Shown: positions 1 to 4,297 of the stretch, piece by piece
Position numbering within the stretch: position 1 is the stretch's first letter
How the letters are laid out: every line of letters starts with the position of its first letter
Assembly: GCA_964512085.1 (NCBI GenBank)
Contig: CAZEIU010000035.1
Location: 1 to 5,891 of the forward strand
DNA: 5,891 nucleotides
Source: JAUPVL01 sp964512085
Lineage (GTDB): Bacteria; Patescibacteriota; Saccharimonadia; CAILAD01; BJGX01
Direction of reading: 5' to 3'
Notes under the pieces: generated by a model
Database searches by the model: none
Told to the model about the DNA's origin: nothing
Seen by the model: the letters and a program-made list of their open reading frames with translations, nothing else
Position numbers and translations under genes: made by a program

Positions 1-1
1 T

Positions 2-132
2 TCTCTTTTGCTGACTGGTTTTTCAAAATATTTCTTTTTGCGAGCAGTAGCTAAAGAGAAGCTCGAGAAATCGCTATACGTAAACGCATTCGTAAAGAAG
101 CCAAAACTCGTGAGTTGCTAGGAATCAAATAA
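2..132 (+). CDS. rpsU: Partial S21-like ribosomal protein, 3' end, frame broken
   Basis: The last 25 codons (55-129, stop TAA 130-132) encode a very basic helical tail, REAREIAIRKRIRKEAK followed by TRELLGIK, of the kind that ends bacterial S21, a small-subunit protein acting near the 16S 3' end. The next gene is yqeY, a common neighbour of rpsU, which supports the call. The frame does not extend upstream: TAA lies in frame at 52-54. Reading 2-55 in the next frame gives a plausible continuation ending FFLRAVAK, and one extra A in the A-run at 53-55 would join the two as AVAKREARE. I therefore infer a one-base deletion, by sequencing or assembly error near the contig edge or a real mutation. 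The 5' part of the gene is outside the window. The family call is moderate because only the tail is visible. Confidence 0.5.
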
Positions 133-134
133 TC

Positions 135-584
135 GTGAGTCTGCAAGATAAGGATCAATTAGAAAAGGATTTGCTAGAAGCCGCCAAAAAGCGTGATCAA
201 ATTCGATTGACAGTACTAAGACTTCTTAAGAATGCATTAAAAAACTATGAAATAGAGGTTGGTCACGATGCCAGCTCAGCAGAAATACTTAAGATCTTGC
301 AGTCTGAGGCCAAGAAAAGACAAGATTCTATCTCGCAATATGGAAACGCTGGTAGAGAAGACTTGGTAAAAGAAGAAAAAGCCGAGCTCGATGTACTAAA
401 TAGTTATTTGCCAGAGAAGATGCCTGATGAAGAATTAGATAACCTTATTGCCGAAGTAATAAAAAGCACTAATGCCAACTCAATGTCGGATATGGGCAAA
501 GTCATAAAAGAAGTAATGAGTAGAGCTCAAGGCGCGGCCGATGGCTCTGAAGTTAGTAATAAAGTTAAACAAGCCCTTAGCTAG
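135..584 (+). CDS. yqeY: YqeY / GatB-tail-like protein
   Basis: This 149-residue cytosolic protein matches the YqeY family, which resembles the C-terminal tail of GatB, the tRNA-dependent amidotransferase subunit; the exact role of free-standing YqeY is unsettled. Visible family blocks are a helical N-terminus with LRLLKNALKNYEIE (28-41), the central AKKRQDSISQY (59-69), AGREDLV (72-78), EKAELDVLNSYLPEKM (81-96) and, near the end, SMSDMGKVIKEVM (116-128) followed by GAADG (133-137). Length is normal for the family and no segment is missing. The start is GTG, two bases after the upstream TAA, with AGGA at 120-123 as a weak Shine-Dalgarno about 11 bases upstream. The close spacing argues for co-transcription with the S21-like gene. 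Identification is strong; function is inferred only from the family. Confidence 0.92.
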   Translation: MSLQDKDQLEKDLLEAAKKRDQIRLTVLRLLKNALKNYEIEVGHDASSAEILKILQSEAKKRQDSISQYGNAGREDLVKEEKAELDVLNSYLPEKMPDEELDNLIAEVIKSTNANSMSDMGKVIKEVMSRAQGAADGSEVSNKVKQALS

Positions 585-600
585 TTTTTAAACTACTATT

Positions 601-1086
601 ATGACGAAGAATTTAACTAAATCTAATTTTGTATTAGAGAGCAAATTGCCTGAGGAAATTTCGGTAAGCGATGTCGAAAAAATATTTGCCTTGGTTATAA
701 AAAAATACGCAAATAAAATTGATTTTGTAGTATCGCTAGCTTTTGTTAGCCCGCAAGAAATCAAAAAAATAAACAAAAAATTTTCTAACAATGATTATCC
801 AACTGATGTTCTTAGCTTTAATTATCCCAAAGAAAAGTTCGTCTCAGACATAAAGCAAAATATTGGCGGGGAAATTATTATCTGTACGAAAATTGCTCAA
901 AAAAACGCCACAAAAAACGACATCGATTTAAGATCTGAACTAGCTCTTCTTATTACACATGGGCTTTTGCATATTGCTGGTTTTGACCACCAAAACCAAA
1001 AAGACCAAACTAGCTTTGATAGCATGCAAAGTGATATATTGAGTATACTAGGTTTTAAATATAGAAAGATGCAATGGTTAGCCTAA
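601..1086 (+). CDS. ybeY: YbeY endoribonuclease / rRNA maturation factor
   Basis: A 161-residue metal-dependent single-strand endoribonuclease of the YbeY (UPF0054) family, which takes part in 16S rRNA 3'-end maturation and 70S quality control. The zinc site is intact: HGLLHIAGFDH puts the three histidines at 120, 124 and 130. The upstream signature YPTDVLSF (66-73) and the strand IGGEIIICTKIA (88-99) are also present; families usually show GD(I/V) where this has GGE. ATG 601 follows the yqeY stop by 16 bases and has no visible Shine-Dalgarno, so translation may depend on coupling or on an unstructured AU-rich start. The 3' end overlaps the next gene by 13 bases in another frame. Its company (S21, YqeY, DgkA) echoes the Firmicutes ybeY neighbourhood. 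Confidence 0.95.
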   Translation: MTKNLTKSNFVLESKLPEEISVSDVEKIFALVIKKYANKIDFVVSLAFVSPQEIKKINKKFSNNDYPTDVLSFNYPKEKFVSDIKQNIGGEIIICTKIAQKNATKNDIDLRSELALLITHGLLHIAGFDHQNQKDQTSFDSMQSDILSILGFKYRKMQWLA

Positions 1087-1439
1087 AAAGTTTCAAATAT
1101 GCCACCCAAGGACTTAAGTATGTACTTAGCTCAGAGCGCAATGCTCGCATACATTTAACATTAGCCTTTTTGGCGCTGATAGCCAGTATTATATTGAGAA
1201 TTAGTATTGAGCAATGGCTGTTTGTTGTTGTGTCGATTGCCATGGTATTTTTTGCCGAGATTGTAAATACGGCAATCGAAAAGACCCTAGATATGATATC
1301 GCAAGAGAACAATCAGCTTGTAAAATTAATTAAAGATATGACAGCAGCAGGGGTATTGGTGTGTGCTGTAGCAGCAGTAATTGTTGCAATGGTAGTATTT
1401 TTGCCGAGAATAATTAGTTTAATACAAAGTATTGTCTAG
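1074..1439 (+). CDS. dgkA: Undecaprenol/diacylglycerol kinase family membrane protein
   Basis: A 121-residue inner-membrane kinase of the DagK family. In Gram-positive-type lineages these phosphorylate undecaprenol to recycle the cell-wall lipid carrier; in E. coli the substrate is diacylglycerol. Motifs: an N-terminal amphipathic stretch with ERNARIH (21-27), then the active-site helix AEIVNTAIEKTLD (61-73) with conserved E62, N65, E69 and D73, then K84 and KDMTAAGVL (87-95). Three hydrophobic segments lie at about 29-45, 48-66 and 91-115, the standard topology. The ATG lies inside ybeY (13-base overlap), so translational coupling is likely. The stop TAG directly abuts the next ATG. Placement after ybeY is a known Firmicutes arrangement. 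I favour undecaprenol kinase, but substrate cannot be read from sequence alone. Confidence 0.93.
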   Translation: MVSLKSFKYATQGLKYVLSSERNARIHLTLAFLALIASIILRISIEQWLFVVVSIAMVFFAEIVNTAIEKTLDMISQENNQLVKLIKDMTAAGVLVCAVAAVIVAMVVFLPRIISLIQSIV

Positions 1440-1982
1440 ATGAAAGAATTGGTATTACTTATTGGCTTGCCCGGCTCAGGAAAAGACACGCAAGCTGAGT
1501 TGTTAGAAGAAAGTCTTGGCTATCATGTTATAAAAATTGGTGACGAAGTCAGAAAACAAGCCCAGCAAAATCCAGAGCTGTTCAACCAAGAAGTTAATGG
1601 CCGACTCGCCGATCCCAAGGTAGTGAATAATATTGTTGACAAGCACTTAAGTATCAGCAAAAGCAATGCCAAAATAGTATGTAATGGTTACCCCAGAAGT
1701 ATGCAACAGGCTAAGGCTCTAGATGAGATGATTGATAAATATGATTTCGATAAAGTAAAAGTAATTTTTATTAAAATCGGTCAAGATGAAATACTAAAGC
1801 GATTAAAGCAAAGAGGTCGCGAAGACGACACCGAAGATGCTATCAAAAAAAGATTAGAAATATTTAATAACGATACGCAAGAAGTACTAAATTATTATTT
1901 AGATAAAGGCGAATTAAGCACTGTTGATGGTATGGGTACGGTAGAAGAAGTTCACAATAAAATAAAAAATGAATTATTATGA
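1440..1982 (+). CDS. adk: Adenylate kinase-like nucleoside monophosphate kinase, short and lid-less
   Basis: A 180-residue P-loop kinase of the adenylate kinase group (NMP + ATP to NDP + ADP). The P-loop is GLPGSGKDTQ (9-18), the NMP-binding segment begins IKIGDEVR (31-38), NGYPRS (82-87) matches the usual DGFPRT, and RGREDDTEDAIKKRL (125-139) supplies the R-x-D-D...R ATP-site residues. The large zinc or open LID insertion of long Adk proteins is absent, as in short-form NMP kinases. Two positions are unusual: D16 where GKGT is normal, and N82 where the magnesium-related Asp of DGFPR is normal. The start directly follows the dgkA stop with no good Shine-Dalgarno; the end overlaps map by ATGA. 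adk-map is a classic pair from the ribosomal protein operon, which favours adk, though CMP/UMP specificity or a second kinase copy is possible. Confidence 0.85.
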   Translation: MKELVLLIGLPGSGKDTQAELLEESLGYHVIKIGDEVRKQAQQNPELFNQEVNGRLADPKVVNNIVDKHLSISKSNAKIVCNGYPRSMQQAKALDEMIDKYDFDKVKVIFIKIGQDEILKRLKQRGREDDTEDAIKKRLEIFNNDTQEVLNYYLDKGELSTVDGMGTVEEVHNKIKNELL

Positions 1983-2722
1983 AAACTCAAATAAAAACTG
2001 ACAATGAAATAAAATCAATTCGAGAAAGCGGTCAGATTCTTTCGAATATATTAAATTATTTAGCTAGAGAAACTGTTGCTGGTGTAACAACACAATATAT
2101 CGATGAATTGGCCGCTAAAGAGCTCAAAAAAAATGGCGCCACTGCTGCTTTTTTGGGCTATGATGGGTTTCCGGCCAACATCTGTATATCGGTAAATGAT
2201 GAGATAGTGCATGGTATACCCTCTAGCAGAGTTATTAAGGAGGGTGACTTGGTGGGATTAGATTTTGGTGTAAAATACCAAGGCATGATTACTGACTCGG
2301 CAGTCACGGTAGCGGTTGGCGAAATCTCAAAGCCTGCTCAAAGATTGCTAGATTATACCAAAAGAGCCCTAGATGCCGGTATAGATTGCCTTAAAGATGG
2401 TGTTAAGGTTGGTAGCATCGGCTATGCCATAAATAATCAACTGCAAGCTGGTAATTTAAAAGTGATAGAGACATTGGGCGGGCATGGTGTAGGCCATAAG
2501 GTACATGAAGACCCCATAATTCTCAATTTTGGTAATGAGGGGCAAGGCGAAACATTAAGAGCAGGCATGACGATTGCCTTAGAGCCTATAGCGAGCCTGA
2601 GCACTCATGATGCATATCTAGATAGTGACGGCTGGACATACAAAACAGCCGACGGAAGTCTCTCGGCTCAATTTGAGCATACTATTCTTATTACCCAAGA
2701 CGGCTCTGAAATTCTTACTTAA
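1979..2722 (+). CDS. map: Methionine aminopeptidase, type I
   Basis: A 247-residue cytosolic dinuclear metallopeptidase that removes the initiator methionine from nascent proteins. All five metal ligands are visible: D95 (GLDFG), D106 (ITDSA), H169 (GGHGVGH), E202 (ALEP) and E233 (QFEHT). The substrate-binding histidines are H78 (NDEIVHGIP) and H176 (KVHEDP). Length and lack of both an N-terminal zinc extension and a type II insertion place it in the simple type Ia class. The second glutamate motif reads ALEP where TIEP is usual, a mild change that keeps the ligand. It overlaps the kinase gene by four bases (ATGA) with no Shine-Dalgarno, a sign of translation re-initiation. It is the last gene of the upstream operon; a promoter follows at once. 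Confidence 0.97.
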   Translation: MKTQIKTDNEIKSIRESGQILSNILNYLARETVAGVTTQYIDELAAKELKKNGATAAFLGYDGFPANICISVNDEIVHGIPSSRVIKEGDLVGLDFGVKYQGMITDSAVTVAVGEISKPAQRLLDYTKRALDAGIDCLKDGVKVGSIGYAINNQLQAGNLKVIETLGGHGVGHKVHEDPIILNFGNEGQGETLRAGMTIALEPIASLSTHDAYLDSDGWTYKTADGSLSAQFEHTILITQDGSEILT

Positions 2723-2737
2723 ATACTATATTTTAGG

Positions 2738-2766
2738 TTGTTAGTTGGTCTCTAAAGAAGTATAAT
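2738..2766 (+). promoter_or_regulatory. Sigma-70-type promoter for ftsA, near-leaderless
   Basis: TTGTTA (2738-2743) and a perfect TATAAT (2761-2766) are separated by exactly 17 bases in the 56-base gap between map and ftsA. A start about seven bases beyond the -10 would fall near 2773, only about six bases before ATG 2779. No Shine-Dalgarno fits in that space. The predicted mRNA is therefore nearly leaderless. The promoter would uncouple the division genes from the upstream operon, although read-through remains possible because I see no terminator after map. Confidence 0.7.
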
Positions 2767-2778
2767 TGCAAAATAGAT

Positions 2779-4020
2779 ATGGCATCACAAAAGCACGAAG
2801 CTACCTTTGTTGGATTAGATATTGGCACAAGTAAAATTACTTGTGTAGTTGGTTTACATCAACCCGATTTAGCCACGCCAAGCATTATTGGTTTGGGTCA
2901 AGCTAAGGCCAACGGTTTAAAAAAAGGAGTGGTAGTAGATGTAGAAGAAACCGTCTCATCAATTACCTCTGCTTTAGAAGAGGCTGAGCGTATGAGCGGT
3001 GTCGCAATAGACCGCGCAACTATTAGTGTTGATGGTTCTCATATTCAGTCTATTAATTCATCGGGAGTAGTGGCGGTATCGAGAGCCGATCACGAAATCG
3101 CTACCGACGATCTTTCTCGTGTAGAGGCTGTAGCCAGCGGGCTAACTCTTGAAGCGAACCGAGAAATTATATCTGTTATTCCTAGGCAGTATAATGTTGA
3201 TGATCATAAAAAAGTTGAAGATCCACTCGGCATGAGTGGTGTAAGATTAGAACTGGATGCGCATATTATTACTGCATCTACACCTTATTTAAAAAACCTA
3301 CACAATGCAGTATTTCGCTCAGGAATTGTTATAAATAATCAAATGGCTACTCCGGTTGCAGCTGCCAGAGCCTTACTTAGTAACCAACAAAAACAGTTAG
3401 GTTGTGCAGTAATTCATTTTGGCTCACAAACTACTGGGATAGCAATATACAATGAGGGCTCATTGTGTTTCACCTCTGTAATTCCGTTAGGATCCGATAA
3501 TATAACCAAAGATTTGGTTTATGGACTGCGAATATCAGAGGATGTTGCCGAACAATTAAAGGTAGAGAATGCTACTGCATCACGGCCACGTGGAAAGACC
3601 AACAAAAAAATTAGTTTAGAAAAATACGGCTCAGCTGGCAATGTATACCAGCACGATATTGATACTATCGTATCCTCACGTCTCGAAGAGATATTTCAGT
3701 TGGTAGCTCAACAATTCAAATTATCTAAAGAATTTACCCAAGAACTTAGATCGGGAGTTGTGATTACTGGCGGGGGTGCTAATTTGCCCGATATTGCTAC
3801 TTTTGTAAGAACTGTTCTAGACATGCCGGTTCACCTTGGTAAAGTCACGGGCTATAGCGGTATCTCAGATAAAATCACTGACCCTACTTTCTCTGCAGTA
3901 GTCGGATTAATGCTTCATGATATGGAAACACCATCTAAATCACACGGACCCAAAATAAGTGGTATATTTCATAAAGTAATTGATAAAATTAAATCTATTA
4001 TCAAAAGCCTTCTTCCTTAA
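2779..4020 (+). CDS. ftsA: Cell division protein FtsA
   Basis: A 413-residue actin-fold protein that tethers FtsZ filaments to the inner membrane. Domain 1A opens with phosphate-1 motif GLDIGTSKI (12-20). The 1C/SHS2 region runs at about 85-165, including ISVIPRQYNVDD. Domain 2 contains IPLGSDNITKDL and the adenosine motif VVITGGGANLP (about 327-337). The C-terminal 21 residues, with FHKVIDKIKSIIKSLL, form an amphipathic helix matching the FtsA membrane-targeting sequence. A basic loop, RPRGKTNKK, lies around 269-277. The phosphate-2 motif is odd: VIHFGSQTTG (211-220) replaces the usual DIGGGTTD, so the acidic residue is H213. ATG 2779 is the only start consistent with both the promoter and the N-terminal motif. 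ftsZ follows, but after an unusually long 277-base gap. Confidence 0.95.
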   Translation: MASQKHEATFVGLDIGTSKITCVVGLHQPDLATPSIIGLGQAKANGLKKGVVVDVEETVSSITSALEEAERMSGVAIDRATISVDGSHIQSINSSGVVAVSRADHEIATDDLSRVEAVASGLTLEANREIISVIPRQYNVDDHKKVEDPLGMSGVRLELDAHIITASTPYLKNLHNAVFRSGIVINNQMATPVAAARALLSNQQKQLGCAVIHFGSQTTGIAIYNEGSLCFTSVIPLGSDNITKDLVYGLRISEDVAEQLKVENATASRPRGKTNKKISLEKYGSAGNVYQHDIDTIVSSRLEEIFQLVAQQFKLSKEFTQELRSGVVITGGGANLPDIATFVRTVLDMPVHLGKVTGYSGISDKITDPTFSAVVGLMLHDMETPSKSHGPKISGIFHKVIDKIKSIIKSLLP

Positions 4021-4130
4021 TATTTAAAATGTATTTATTTAATGTTATTTAAATTTGAATAACTTACTGCATACATTTTTAAAATTAATGAACACTAATT
4101 TTAATCATAACAATTAAATAAAAAAGTCGA
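4021..4130. other. AT-rich spacer after ftsA with weak inverted repeats
   Basis: No gene is visible here. Three A+T-only or nearly A+T-only inverted repeats occur: GTTATT (4044-4049) with AATAAC (4058-4063), TTAAAATTA (4079-4087) with TAATTTTAA (4096-4104), and AAAATGTAT (4026-4034) with ATACATTTT (4071-4079). They could slow or end ftsA transcription or be a flexible upstream element for the ftsZ promoter, but none is a clear GC-stem plus T-run terminator. In such AT-rich DNA, chance pairing is likely. Confidence 0.4.
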
Positions 4131-4149
4131 ACAAATATATTGTATTTGT
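4131..4149. promoter_or_regulatory. Imperfect palindrome over the ftsZ -35 region, possible operator
   Basis: ACAAATATATTGTATTTGT is a 19-base palindrome with one mismatched pair: seven-base arms ACAAATA/TATTTGT at 4131-4137 and 4143-4149. It covers the candidate -35 (4140-4145). The symmetry and position suit a dimeric DNA-binding protein, but no regulator can be named. The region is AT-rich, which raises the chance background. Confidence 0.35.
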
Positions 4150-4168
4150 AATGCAAAATGTTTATACT
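4140..4168 (+). promoter_or_regulatory. Candidate sigma-70-type promoter for ftsZ
   Basis: TATACT (4163-4168, five of six to consensus) has TTGTAT (4140-4145, three of six) 17 bases upstream and a TG two bases before the -10. Transcription would start near A4175, just ahead of a hairpin, giving a leader of about 120 bases before the ftsZ start. A perfect inverted repeat ATACTA/TAGTAT (4164-4176, one central base) overlaps the -10 and start site. The -35 is weak, so this is less secure than the ftsA promoter. Confidence 0.5.
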
Positions 4169-4174
4169 AATAGT

Positions 4175-4297
4175 ATCTCTTGAAAGAACAAGAGTGTGTG
4201 GCAAGGATTAACATCCTATCTTATGGCAGGCATTGTAAACCAATAGCCTGCCATCTTAGAAATAATCAATCTTATTGTGTAAAACAGGAGATATGTC
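4175..4297 (+). promoter_or_regulatory. Structured ftsZ 5' leader with possible Shine-Dalgarno switch
   Basis: Three hairpins follow one another. P1: CTCTTG (4177-4182) with CAAGAG (4189-4194), six-base loop. P2: AGGAT (4204-4208) with ATCCT (4213-4217), four-base loop. P3: ATGGCAGGC (4223-4231) with GCCTGCCAT (4246-4254), nine perfect pairs, prolonged inside by ATTG/CAAT with one bulged A (4245) and a five-base loop. P3 has no T-run and is thus not a standard terminator. The 5' strand of P1 can also pair with the ftsZ Shine-Dalgarno: TATCTCTTG (4174-4182) against CAGGAGATA (4285-4293), nine pairs with one G-U. P1 and this long-range pairing exclude each other. I recognise no known riboswitch or leader family. 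The pairing is read directly from sequence; regulation is inference. Confidence 0.45.
4286..4290 (+). promoter_or_regulatory. Strong Shine-Dalgarno deciding the TTG start of ftsZ
   Basis: AGGAG ends seven bases before TTG 4298, an ideal spacing. An in-frame TAA at 4280-4282 leaves only four codons upstream in this frame and none of them is an ATG, GTG or TTG. The nearby ATG 4293 is in another frame. This fixes the start at TTG. It is the clearest ribosome-binding site in the window besides that of nrdR. Confidence 0.85.

Noticed and set aside
207..212. Perfect TTGACA inside yqeY as a -35 box
   Set aside because: No -10-like hexamer at 16-18 bases downstream (GAATGC at 17), and it is within coding sequence.
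588..791. Minus-strand open frame under the start of ybeY
   Set aside because: Lies wholly within ybeY, has no family resemblance or ribosome site; the + strand gene has an intact catalytic motif.
1055..1312. Minus-strand open frame across the ybeY/dgkA overlap
   Set aside because: Shadow of dgkA; hydrophobic look arises from the complementary coding of membrane helices.
4026..4104. Intrinsic terminator after ftsA
   Set aside because: Stems are A+T-only or nearly so, the long one has a 36-base loop, and no GC stem plus T-run is present; chance pairing is a good explanation.
4021..4160. AT-rich region as a replication origin
   Set aside because: No DnaA-box cluster (TTATCCACA-like) is seen and dnaA/dnaN/gyrase genes are not nearby.
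4223..4246. Seven-codon leader peptide MAGIVNQ in the ftsZ leader
   Set aside because: No Shine-Dalgarno at a proper distance (AAGGAT is about 14 bases away), and the ATG lies in the strong P3 stem. No run of one amino acid to suggest attenuation.
4293..4295. ATG near the ftsZ start as alternative initiation codon
   Set aside because: It is out of frame with ftsZ and only two bases from AGGAG; TTG 4298 has the right spacing and frame.
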